From the NCBI GenBank assembly GCA_964549655.1, contig CAZJXN010000029.1:1-40245 (forward strand): DNA of 40,245 bases, given 5' to 3'. This document shows positions 1 through 6,552 of this stretch, piece by piece; positions within the stretch are counted from its first letter, which is position 1; each line of letters starts with the position of its first letter. The notes beneath the pieces are model-generated. The model was not told the DNA's origin and made no database searches. It was given only the letters and a program-made list of their open reading frames with translations. Source of the stretch: JADJNW01 sp964549655. GTDB lineage: Bacteria; Bacteroidota; Bacteroidia; Chitinophagales; Saprospiraceae. The position numbers and the translations under genes were made by a program.

Positions 1-61
1 TATTGTGAAGGTGACGCTTGACAATGGAGCAGTTATTTCTAAATTGATTAACATATTTTAG
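1..61 (+). CDS. C-terminal tail of a T9SS-secreted protein (partial)
   Basis: An open frame enters from the left edge and ends at a TAG at 59-61. The last residues, IVKVTLDNGAVISKLINIF, look like the final beta-strands of a type A T9SS sorting domain, which usually ends in a 'Y-x-V-x-V ... G ... V-x-K-x-I/L' pattern. The rest of the protein lies outside the window, so its function cannot be given. A T9SS cargo protein would be secreted and often surface-attached. Only 19 residues are visible, so this rests on pattern and on the other T9SS tails in the window. Confidence 0.5.
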   Translation, partial: IVKVTLDNGAVISKLINIF

Positions 62-176
62 CAAAAAATAAAGATACTTTAACACATTCAATTTTAAAAC
101 TTGATATTATTCCACTGTAGATTCCCTATGGTTCCCCAATTTTCCCTAATTTCAACCCCATAATGTAACAACAGCC

Positions 177-449
177 ATGAAAAAACTATTGAATTTCCTC
201 TCTCAAGAAGCCCTCAATTTATCGGTGGGTTATCTGGCGGGTTTGTTAGCTTCCAACCTGGTTTCCGCGTTTTTTGTCAAACGAAGACTGGTCAATCTCT
301 GGGGCTTGGCTGCCAAACGCGAAGCACTGCAAAAAGACAACTACGAATGGCTGATGTTTATTAGTTCCTACTTGATTGGATTGATCGTGATGCTGGCGGT
401 GCAGTACACGATGCGTCGCTTGCGAGGGCAGCATACGGAAACTGATTAG
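177..449 (+). CDS. Small two-helix membrane protein, unknown function
   Basis: This 90-residue protein has two hydrophobic stretches, at about residues 15-33 and 59-77. Between them is a basic, charged loop (VKRRLVNLWGLAAKREALQKD), and the C-terminus is basic (RRLRGQ). This suggests two membrane helices joined by a loop. The ATG at 177 is the first start after a stop-rich AT-rich leader. The gene stands alone and is convergent with the FKBP gene, separated by a shared hairpin terminator. I do not recognise a family. It is probably real, because the frame is fully open, the hydropathy is ordered and a terminator follows directly. Confidence 0.65.
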   Translation: MKKLLNFLSQEALNLSVGYLAGLLASNLVSAFFVKRRLVNLWGLAAKREALQKDNYEWLMFISSYLIGLIVMLAVQYTMRRLRGQHTETD

Positions 450-456
450 GGCTTAT

Positions 457-495
457 AAAAAGCGTCCTACGGCTCGGAGCCGTAGGACGCTTTTT
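457..495. terminator. Bidirectional hairpin terminator
   Basis: Two perfectly complementary 18-nt arms (457-474 and 478-495) enclose a 3-nt loop. The stem begins with AAAAA and ends with TTTTT, so it forms a T-tract hairpin on both strands. It lies between two convergent genes, and its right edge overlaps the stop codon of the FKBP gene (494-496). Confidence 0.9.
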
Positions 496-946
496 ATTTA
501 AAATCCACCAATTCAATCTCAAATGCCAATACCTCATTCGCAGGGATACCCGGCGGTGGATTGCTCCCGTAGCACAATTCTGAAGGCATGATGAACGTAC
601 CTTTTCCATCTTTATTCAACAATGGAATCGCGATTTGCCAACCTTTAATGAGATTTTTTAATGGAAATTCGATACCCGTTGTGCTTTGGTCAAACGTCTT
701 GCCATTCAAAAAATAACCTCTGTATTTTACATTCACCGTCGCATTGGCAGTGGGGTTCGCGCCTGTACCGGTAGTGGTGATAATATAATGAATACCAGAC
801 GGATGTATCGTCGTGGTCAGATTATTAGCCGCCACATACTTTTCAATTTTCACATTGTCTGGCTCGGCTGGCTCATCGTTGTCATTGTCTTTACAGGCAC
901 CGATAAATATACATAGTGCTGCGAATAATAAAATTTTGCTTTTCAT
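494..946 (-). CDS. FKBP-type peptidyl-prolyl cis-trans isomerase lipoprotein
   Basis: The 150-residue protein catalyses cis-trans isomerisation of prolyl bonds, most likely on the periplasmic side of an envelope membrane. Residues 1-17 form a lipoprotein signal with lipobox IGAC (Cys18). The next residues, KDNDNDEPAE, are acidic and resemble the Bacteroidota lipoprotein export signal for surface or outer-membrane placement. Residues about 50-150 carry FKBP landmarks: VNVKYRGYFLNGKTFDQS, then IKGWQIAIPLLNKDGKGTF, then PSELCYGSNPPPGIPANEVLAFEIELVDF. The family normally has an aromatic pocket with 'VxVxYxGxLxxGxxFDSS' and 'GWxxgl...G', both of which are visible. It is a single-gene unit as far as can be seen. 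Confidence 0.92.
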   Translation of the reverse strand: MKSKILLFAALCIFIGACKDNDNDEPAEPDNVKIEKYVAANNLTTTIHPSGIHYIITTTGTGANPTANATVNVKYRGYFLNGKTFDQSTTGIEFPLKNLIKGWQIAIPLLNKDGKGTFIMPSELCYGSNPPPGIPANEVLAFEIELVDFK

Positions 947-1024
947 TTTTTAAATTTTTAATTGCAACAACAAGAACGTTTTTGACAGGCTGTTTGTGAT
1001 TTGGAATGAAATAATATCATTTAA

Positions 1025-2194
1025 TTAATTCATCGCTACGTCCCTGCCAAATGCAGTAGCGTGCGCTGGCACATCCGTAAGTGATTGTATAAATTGCCCT
1101 GCTGCTTCATTTACTTCTTCGTGGCGTTCTAATAAACCTTGATGACCGCCTGGCTGCACAACGACCAACTGTGCATTCGGTAAGCTTTGGTTGATCACTT
1201 CGCTGGCGACGGGTTTGGTGACGCGGTCTTTATTTGCAGCAATGACTAAGGCTGGAACTTGAATGGTGGGCAGCTCTTTGGTGACGTCATATTTCAACAT
1301 TGCGAGCATACCGCGTGCCGTGACTGCCGGAGATGCTAAGGTGCCCAAATAAGAGATAAAATCCAATTGCTGATAGGTTTGCGTACCGGCAAAAGAACTG
1401 AACCGCGAGCTAAGATGCGTATTGCCGTTCCAATAACTCATCCAACGACTGAGCCACATGATAGGCGAAAGCGCAATCATAAGGTAGCAAAGCGGTACGA
1501 GAATGGGTTTTTCTATGGCGCGCATGAATTTATCGAATAGAGTCGTCTTTACTGGATTTAAATAAGTGGTGTGTTCTAAAATAATGCCTTTGATGGGCTG
1601 TGCTAACAAAGAAGCGTGTTTGGCAAGTAGCGTTAGAATAATCATGCCACCGATGCTATGTCCCCAAAGAATAGGGTTTTTCGCGCCGGTGTGTTCGATA
1701 ACGGCATTTAAATCCTGCGCCATTTTGGACAACGAAAAGTCTTTGTTATCCGGGCGGGTAGACTTGCCTAAGCCTGCTAAGTCGTATAAAATAACTCGAT
1801 AATTTTTCTCAAAATAATTTTTTTGATAAAACCATTCTCTCGCATTCACGCCCCAGCCGTGCACAAAAATAATGGGCTGCGCTGCTTCATTGCCAAAATA
1901 TTGAATGTGTAAAGTGGTGCCGTCTGGTCGCTTCAAGCTATCAAATTGACTACTCTCAAACGAATGCGGAGCTGCCTCGCCAGTGCGACTTTTTCCTAAC
2001 ATTCGCGGCAAGAAAGACTTTCCTACAAACAATACTGCTAACATCGCAATTGCTCCGTACAAACAACGCTGGGCATATTCGTCATATATCGTATCGCGGT
2101 ATTCATACCATTCCCGCCATAAATAAATATCCAAACCTATGAAAACAATGGTGAATAAATCGGTCAAAAATAAAAAAAGGATGAGCAGTGGCAT
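1025..2194 (-). CDS. Membrane-anchored alpha/beta hydrolase
   Basis: This is a 389-residue serine hydrolase of unknown substrate. Two hydrophobic N-terminal segments (about 1-25 and 45-61) anchor it in the membrane. The hydrolase fold follows: oxyanion-loop HGWG (112-115), nucleophile elbow GHSIGG with Ser180, likely acid Asp323 in AANKDRVT, and likely catalytic His351 in PGGHQGLLERH. All members of a catalytic triad are therefore present in the right order. A lid-like hydrophobic insertion with many aromatic residues at about 228-262 may help bind a lipophilic substrate or the membrane. No neighbour indicates a pathway. An esterase, lipase or peptidase role would all fit. Confidence 0.88.
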   Translation of the reverse strand: MPLLILFLFLTDLFTIVFIGLDIYLWREWYEYRDTIYDEYAQRCLYGAIAMLAVLFVGKSFLPRMLGKSRTGEAAPHSFESSQFDSLKRPDGTTLHIQYFGNEAAQPIIFVHGWGVNAREWFYQKNYFEKNYRVILYDLAGLGKSTRPDNKDFSLSKMAQDLNAVIEHTGAKNPILWGHSIGGMIILTLLAKHASLLAQPIKGIILEHTTYLNPVKTTLFDKFMRAIEKPILVPLCYLMIALSPIMWLSRWMSYWNGNTHLSSRFSSFAGTQTYQQLDFISYLGTLASPAVTARGMLAMLKYDVTKELPTIQVPALVIAANKDRVTKPVASEVINQSLPNAQLVVVQPGGHQGLLERHEEVNEAAGQFIQSLTDVPAHATAFGRDVAMN

Positions 2195-2381
2195 AACAAA
2201 ATAATTTATTCATGTAATGAATACCGATCAAAGCACTATGTATGCTATCGGATGTTACAAAAATATTTTAATAGTGGTTAATTTCCTTTTGAACGAATGA
2301 TGTATAGGTAAGTTCAGCAAAAGAAGCGCATTTTAATACACGTAATTTTCGTACTTCCTACTTCATCCTTCGTGCTTTGCG

Positions 2382-2389
2382 TATCTTTG
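2382..2389 (+). promoter_or_regulatory. TAnnTTTG -7 box upstream of the transposase
   Basis: TATCTTTG matches the Bacteroidota -7 consensus TAnnTTTG. An ATG follows after 4 nt (2394), but it is out of frame with the transposase start at 2411 and opens only a 21-codon ORF. The transposase would then have a leader of about 15-20 nt. No clear -33 TTTG was seen. Confidence 0.5.
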
Positions 2390-2410
2390 TAACATGACAA
2401 AAACAAATTT

Positions 2411-2872
2411 ATGGCTAACACGTACACACAAATCCATTTACAATTGGTCTTCGCTGTGAAATATCGCGCTTGTCTCGTCCAAAAGACTTGGAAAGAAGAA
2501 TTGCATCGATATATCACGGGCATCATTCAAAACAATGGGCATAAATTGCTCATTATTAATGCAATGCCTGACCATATTCATATACTAATTGGTTTTCGCC
2601 CAACGCAGGCGCTCGCTGATTTAATGAGAGACATAAAGCAAATGTCGTCTTTATGGATAAATGAAAAGAAGTTTTTGAAATCCAAATTCGCTTGGCAGGA
2701 AGGATATGGAGCTTTTTCTTATGGGCATTCTCAACTCAAAAAAATTATCCGTTACATTGAAAATCAAGAGTTACATCATCAAAAGCGTACCTTTTTGGAA
2801 GAATACAAAGAATTTTTAGAATTGTTTGAGGTAGAATTTGAGGAGAGATATATTTTCAAAGAACCGGAATAA
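2411..2872 (+). CDS. tnpA: IS200-type Y1 (HUH) transposase
   Basis: The 153-residue protein is a single-strand DNA transposase of the IS200/IS605 Y1 type, which cuts at DNA hairpins through a catalytic tyrosine. The HUH motif is HIH at 55-57 within PDHIHILIG. The catalytic tyrosine is Tyr115 in the YIENQ motif, with Gln119 as the expected metal-site helper. WQEGYGAFSYG (95-105) is typical of the Bacteroidota members. Length fits a complete single-domain enzyme. There is no TnpB/IscB companion. A palindrome follows 9 bp after the stop, and a 116-bp repeat array made of similar palindromes starts about 50 bp downstream. It may therefore serve the repeats as REP-associated transposases do, or be a simple IS200 copy. 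Confidence 0.93.
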   Translation: MANTYTQIHLQLVFAVKYRACLVQKTWKEELHRYITGIIQNNGHKLLIINAMPDHIHILIGFRPTQALADLMRDIKQMSSLWINEKKFLKSKFAWQEGYGAFSYGHSQLKKIIRYIENQELHHQKRTFLEEYKEFLELFEVEFEERYIFKEPE

Positions 2873-2881
2873 CTCTGTTAA

Positions 2882-2894
2882 GCTCCTACGGAGC
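2882..2894. repeat. Palindrome just after the transposase
   Basis: A 5-bp stem (GCTCC/GGAGC) with loop TAC. Read with its flanks (about 2877-2896), it is the reverse complement of the 20-nt segment CTGCTCCGTAGGAGCTTAAC that ends every downstream 116-bp repeat. The same palindromic unit thus occurs here in opposite orientation. Confidence 0.8.
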
Positions 2895-2922
2895 AGAAAA
2901 AATCATTTGACGACCTAATTAC

Positions 2923-3425
2923 CGATATAGAACGCCTACGGCGTAAAGATTTCCTTTCACGCCATAGCGTAGCCCGTNNNNNNNNNNNNNNNNNNNNNNN
3001 NNNNNNNNNNNNNNNNNNNNNNNNNNNNNNNNNNNNNNNNNNNNNNNNNNNNNNNNNNNNNNNNNNNNNNNNNNNNNCGATATAGAACGCCTACGGCGTA
3101 AAGATTTCCTTTCACGCCATAGCGTAGCCCGTAGGGCTTTTATGTCGGTAGAAAATATATCAAAAATGGATGGTCTGCTCCGTAGGAGCTTAACGATATA
3201 GAACGCCTACGGCGTAAAGATTTCCTTTCACGCCATAGCGTAGCCCGTAGGGCTTTTATGTCGGTAGAAAATATATCAAAAATGGATGGTCTGCTCCGTA
3301 GGAGCTTAACGATATAGAACGCCTACGGCGTAAAGATTTCCTTTCACGCCATAGCGTAGCCCGTAGGGCTTTTATGTCGGTAGAAAATATATCAAAAATG
3401 GATGGTCTGCTCCGTAGGAGCTTAA
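2923..3425 (+). repeat. Tandem 116-bp palindrome-rich repeat array interrupted by a gap
   Basis: Three complete, apparently identical 116-bp units occupy 3078-3193, 3194-3309 and 3310-3425. A fourth is cut by the N gap (2923-2977). Each unit holds three short hairpins: ACGCC-TAC-GGCGT, AGCCC-GTA-GGGCT and GCTCC-GTA-GGAGC. Linkers between them are constant. The gap starts in mid-unit and resumes at a unit boundary, so the copy number was probably collapsed in assembly. No ORF crosses the array. It ends 10 bp before the holA promoter box, so it may also affect holA transcription. Confidence 0.95.
2978..3077. other. Assembly gap (100 N)
   Basis: Exactly 100 N, the usual placeholder for a scaffold gap of unknown size, placed inside the tandem repeat. 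Confidence 0.98.
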
Positions 3426-3435
3426 CCCTTTACCG

Positions 3436-3443
3436 TATCTTTG
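3436..3443 (+). promoter_or_regulatory. TAnnTTTG -7 box 4 nt before holA start
   Basis: TATCTTTG is followed by CCAC and then the ATG of holA at 3448. In Bacteroidota, transcription starts a few bases after this box. The mRNA would therefore begin at or next to the ATG, giving a leaderless or nearly leaderless message. Confidence 0.6.
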
Positions 3444-3447
3444 CCAC

Positions 3448-4455
3448 ATGACCTACCAAGAAATTATTAAAGAATTAAAGCAAAAAAAATACCGCCCGAT
3501 TTATTTTTTACACGGGGCGGAGGCGTATTTTATTGATGTCATTTCGGATTATATCGAAGAAAAAGTGCTGACGGAAACGGAGAAAGCGTTTAATCTGACG
3601 GTGTTGTACGGCAAAGAAGCGAATCATCTGACGGTGGTGGACAATGCGCGACGTTATCCGGTGATGTCGGAGCGGCAAGTAGTGCTCATAAAAGAAGCGC
3701 AAGAAATGAAGGCGTTGCCAGATTTGATGAGTTATGTCGAAAAACCGTTGGATTCTACTTTATTAGTAATTTGTCATAAGCATAAAACATTCAATCTCAA
3801 TTCTAAATTCGGAAAACTACTCAAAGAAAAGGCGCTCGTTTTTGATGCGAAAGCATTATATGACAATCAAGTGCCGGATTGGATTCGGGAATATTTGAAA
3901 GAAAAAAAGTTGACGATAAAACCGAGTGCTGCCAATTTAATTGCGGAATATTTAGGAACAGAGTTGTCCAAAATTGCAAATGAACTCAATAAACTCGCAC
4001 TCAATTTGCCGCAAGGCACAGAAGTGAATGAAAAACACGTCGAAGCGAATATCGGTATCAGTAAGGATTACAATGTGTTTGAATTGCAAAAAGCGCTTGG
4101 CACGCGGGATATTTTAAAAGCGAATCGCATTATTCAATATTTTGCTGCCAATCCGCGCAAGAATCCGGTGCCGGTGGTGATTGGCTCGCTATATAATTTT
4201 TTTAGTAAGATTTATATGCTACACTTTGTTAAACATTTACAAGAGCGAGAATTATTGGAAGCCTTACAAATGCGGTCGGCATATTTTTTAAAAGATTACA
4301 AGGCGGCGTTGCCCCATTTTCCATTACATAAAACGGAGCAAGTGATTGGTTTTTTGAAAGATTATGATTTAAAATCAAAAGGCGTGGATTATATCAGTAC
4401 CAATAAAGAAGAAGGGGAATTGCTGAAGGAAATGGTGTGGCGGATATTACATTGA
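3448..4455 (+). CDS. holA: DNA polymerase III subunit delta
   Basis: The 335-residue protein is the delta subunit of the clamp loader, which opens the beta sliding clamp during chromosome replication. It starts with TYQEIIKELKQKKYRPIYFLHGAEAYFID, the typical 'xPvYlLyGeEpyli' region, and has a degenerate AAA+ core without a Walker A motif, as expected for delta. The middle part (about 150-215) contains LIAEYLGTELSKIANELNKLAL, the domain II helix found in the family, then YNVFELQKALGTRDILKANRI. The length matches the family. The gene is isolated from other replication genes and follows the repeat array directly. Confidence 0.93.
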   Translation: MTYQEIIKELKQKKYRPIYFLHGAEAYFIDVISDYIEEKVLTETEKAFNLTVLYGKEANHLTVVDNARRYPVMSERQVVLIKEAQEMKALPDLMSYVEKPLDSTLLVICHKHKTFNLNSKFGKLLKEKALVFDAKALYDNQVPDWIREYLKEKKLTIKPSAANLIAEYLGTELSKIANELNKLALNLPQGTEVNEKHVEANIGISKDYNVFELQKALGTRDILKANRIIQYFAANPRKNPVPVVIGSLYNFFSKIYMLHFVKHLQERELLEALQMRSAYFLKDYKAALPHFPLHKTEQVIGFLKDYDLKSKGVDYISTNKEEGELLKEMVWRILH

Positions 4456-4476
4456 ACTAAAACTAAAAAAAATCTG

Positions 4477-4484
4477 TATTTTTG
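4477..4484 (+). promoter_or_regulatory. TAnnTTTG -7 box 5 nt before the antitoxin start
   Basis: TATTTTTG fits TAnnTTTG. AATAA and then ATG (4490) follow. It lies in the 34-bp gap after holA, so the toxin-antitoxin pair probably has its own promoter and a very short or absent leader. Confidence 0.5.
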
Positions 4485-4489
4485 AATAA

Positions 4490-4726
4490 ATGCTTTTAGA
4501 TATGAGTGGATTTAGTGTGCAAACGGACAAAGAAGAGGTAGTCATTCGACTGGATAGATCTACTATTAATCAAGAAAACTTAATGGCGTTCCTAGAACAT
4601 CTTAGGCTAGAATATCTTGCATTGAAGGCTTCCCTTACCTCGGAGGTACTGGACATTGCAGAAGATATTGAAAGTAAATGGTGGGAACAGCATAAAGCGG
4701 AATTTTTAAAGGGCATTGCGCAATGA
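4490..4726 (+). CDS. Putative antitoxin paired with PIN toxin
   Basis: This is a 78-residue acidic, mostly helical protein whose stop overlaps the start of the PIN gene by 4 bp (ATGA at 4723-4726), the classic arrangement of a toxin-antitoxin operon with antitoxin first. Residues 8-25 (SVQTDKEEVVIRLDRSTI) look like a short beta-strand region that could bind DNA. The rest is helical and ends in KWWEQHKAEFLKGI, a segment well suited to wrap the toxin. I do not recognise a named antitoxin family. An alternative start is the ATG at 4502, which would shorten it by four residues. The role is inferred mainly from position. Confidence 0.7.
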   Translation: MLLDMSGFSVQTDKEEVVIRLDRSTINQENLMAFLEHLRLEYLALKASLTSEVLDIAEDIESKWWEQHKAEFLKGIAQ

Positions 4727-5127
4727 AAATTGTAGTGGACGCAAATGTGCTTTTTTCTGGCTCACTGCCTGTTTCTTCTAAAATTAGAGAAACGCTCTTG
4801 CAAAGAAACCATGATTTTTACGCGCCCTCTTTTGTAATAGTTGAGCTTTTTCGACATAAGGACAAAATATTCAAACATAGCAAATTAACGGAGGAAGAGG
4901 TCTATGAGTTTTTAAATAAAATGATAGAACGCTTACATCTTACCCAAACCGAATTTATATCATCAGAAAATCGGGTCAAAGCCTATGAATTATGCAGAGA
5001 CGTTGACCCGAAAGACGCAGTGTATGTTGCGCTTTGCTTAGAAATAGAAGCCGATTTATGGACAGGAGATAAAAAACCCACTCGGCATCTTTCTGAGCAA
5101 GGATTTGTTCACTTCTTTTCACACTGA
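4723..5127 (+). CDS. PIN-domain ribonuclease, VapC-like toxin
   Basis: The 134-residue protein is a complete PIN domain, a metal-dependent RNase fold. The conserved acidic residues are visible: Asp6 in VVDANVLFSG, Glu41 in VIVELFRHK, Asp98 in DPKDAVYVALC and Asp116 in WTGDKK. VapC toxins usually cut tRNA or rRNA. The substrate here cannot be read from sequence. It overlaps the upstream antitoxin gene by 4 bp, so the two are probably translationally coupled. Its stop lies 3 bp from the convergent msrB stop, with no room for a separate terminator. Confidence 0.88.
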   Translation: MKIVVDANVLFSGSLPVSSKIRETLLQRNHDFYAPSFVIVELFRHKDKIFKHSKLTEEEVYEFLNKMIERLHLTQTEFISSENRVKAYELCRDVDPKDAVYVALCLEIEADLWTGDKKPTRHLSEQGFVHFFSH

Positions 5128-5130
5128 TTG

Positions 5131-5682
5131 CTACTTCGTCGCTACCATTTTCCCATCTTTCACAAATTTCAGTGACACGGAATTCATACAATAACGCAAG
5201 CCCGTTGGCTTCGGACCATCGTCAAATACGTGTCCTAAATGTCCGTCGCAGCGAGCGCATTCTACCTCGTCGCGGGTCATGCCGAGGGTATTGTCAGCGC
5301 CAACTTTCACGTGTTCTTTACGAATGGGTTGCCAGAAACTGGGCCAGCCGGTGCCGGATTCAAATTTCGTTTCAGAATCAAAAAGTGGCAAACCACAAGC
5401 ACCGCATACATAAATGCCTTTGTCATGATTATCCGCATACTCGCCGGTGAAAGGGCGTTCTGTACCGTCTTGGCGCAATACGTAGAAGGCTTCTGCAGAC
5501 AATTCTTTTTTCCAATCTGCTTCTGGCTTTTCTACCAGTTGTAATTTTTCGCCTTTCAGAGAAATTAATTCACCTTTCATTTCCGTTTTTTTGGAAGTGG
5601 TGGATTGTGTTTTCTGTGCATTATTACAAGCCATGAAACTAAACATGGCAATAACTAATAAAATACTTGGTATCTTTTTCAT
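5131..5682 (-). CDS. msrB: Peptide-methionine (R)-S-oxide reductase, lipoprotein form
   Basis: The 183-residue protein reduces R-methionine sulfoxide in oxidised proteins. A lipoprotein signal (lipobox FMAC, Cys19) places it outside the cytoplasm. After a Ser/Thr/Lys-rich linker, the MsrB domain covers about residues 55-178. Zinc-binding pairs are CGAC (Cys93, Cys96) and CARC (Cys142, Cys145). ESGTGWPSF, DGHLGHVF and the catalytic Cys165 in RYCMNSVSLKF are all present. There is no fused MsrA domain. A periplasmic or surface MsrB would repair envelope proteins, but its electron donor is not encoded nearby. Confidence 0.95.
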   Translation of the reverse strand: MKKIPSILLVIAMFSFMACNNAQKTQSTTSKKTEMKGELISLKGEKLQLVEKPEADWKKELSAEAFYVLRQDGTERPFTGEYADNHDKGIYVCGACGLPLFDSETKFESGTGWPSFWQPIRKEHVKVGADNTLGMTRDEVECARCDGHLGHVFDDGPKPTGLRYCMNSVSLKFVKDGKMVATK

Positions 5683-5912
5683 TGTTTTAAATTTTAATAC
5701 AAAATTGCAGGTAAATGAGTGTAAAAAATGTAGGGATACCTACACTTACGCAAATTTAGGGGGCAGAAGTTCTATAGTTGCAGATTAAAGTTTTTAACAA
5801 AAATATTTGAGGTTTACTGTTTGAAGTTTGGGGTTAGGCGTTAGTTATATATGAATCGTTTTGTGGATATTATCCGAGCATTTAAAGCTAAATATCATAA
5901 TATCCCAATATC

Positions 5913-6377
5913 TTAACGTTTACGTCTGATACGTGGGTGATTCCACTCTTCTTTTTGTGCAAATTCTACAATCTGCCGCATCATTGTTACAATAGACAAA
6001 AAAACTAAATAACCGAAGGTCAATACAAAATAAATCCAGCGATACGAACCCGCTTCATTAATAGAAAGCGAAGAAAATAAATACGCCATTAAACCCGATA
6101 AAACCGCCAAGCCCATAAAACTATAAATACTGCGTCCCCAATACTTCGCCATGCTTTTGACCGAAAGCGAACTGACACTATTCAACATCGTAAATAGTAG
6201 GATAAACGTAGCCGAGGTCATCCACGGGAAGCGTTCGCCTACCGCTATGATATTCGTCCATTGCACCAGTTTGCTAACCAACATGATTGCCAATGCTGCT
6301 CCAAAACACAGCAACGCCTGATAAATCGGATCCGCCATCCGGTCTACAATCGAAAATTTTGAAATCCCCATATCCAA
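5913..6377 (-). CDS. Four-helix membrane protein, unknown function
   Basis: The 154-residue protein has about four predicted membrane spans, near residues 18-36, 50-66, 84-103 and 115-135. A basic tail (NHPRIRRKR) is expected to lie in the cytoplasm. Conserved-looking features are limited to polar residues between helices. I do not recognise a family. The first ATG gives MDMGISKF, and a second ATG two codons later could also be the start. It is transcribed in the same direction as trpB2 but separated from it by an inverted repeat, so it is probably a separate unit. Confidence 0.7.
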   Translation of the reverse strand: MDMGISKFSIVDRMADPIYQALLCFGAALAIMLVSKLVQWTNIIAVGERFPWMTSATFILLFTMLNSVSSLSVKSMAKYWGRSIYSFMGLAVLSGLMAYLFSSLSINEAGSYRWIYFVLTFGYLVFLSIVTMMRQIVEFAQKEEWNHPRIRRKR

Positions 6378-6448
6378 TAGTTGTAAGAAAATTGCAACGT
6401 CGCTTTAGTTTAAAGGTAACTAAAAACAAACACTTTTGTTGCAAAAAA

Positions 6449-6552
6449 GGAGGATTGGAAGATAGGAGGATTGGATGGGACGCTCCCTCAAGAATCCTAT
6501 CCTCTCATGCTCCTATTCTCCACGTTTAGGAATCCCATCCTCCTATCCTCCC
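6449..6552. repeat. Imperfect polypurine/polypyrimidine inverted repeat
   Basis: A purine-rich stretch (6449-6480, with GGAGGATTGG twice) is mirrored by a pyrimidine-rich stretch (6533-6552). The best-matched arms are 6461-6480 and 6533-6547. The element sits directly after the trpB2 stop and could form a long hairpin, possibly ending transcription. It lacks a clean T-tract. Confidence 0.5.

Noticed and set aside
2923..3425. Possible CRISPR array
   Set aside because: The 116-bp units are identical and directly adjacent, without variable spacers, and no cas gene is near.
5729..5744. Regulatory hairpin upstream of msrB
   Set aside because: A TGTAGG/CCTACA stem exists, but it is short, and nothing links it to regulation.
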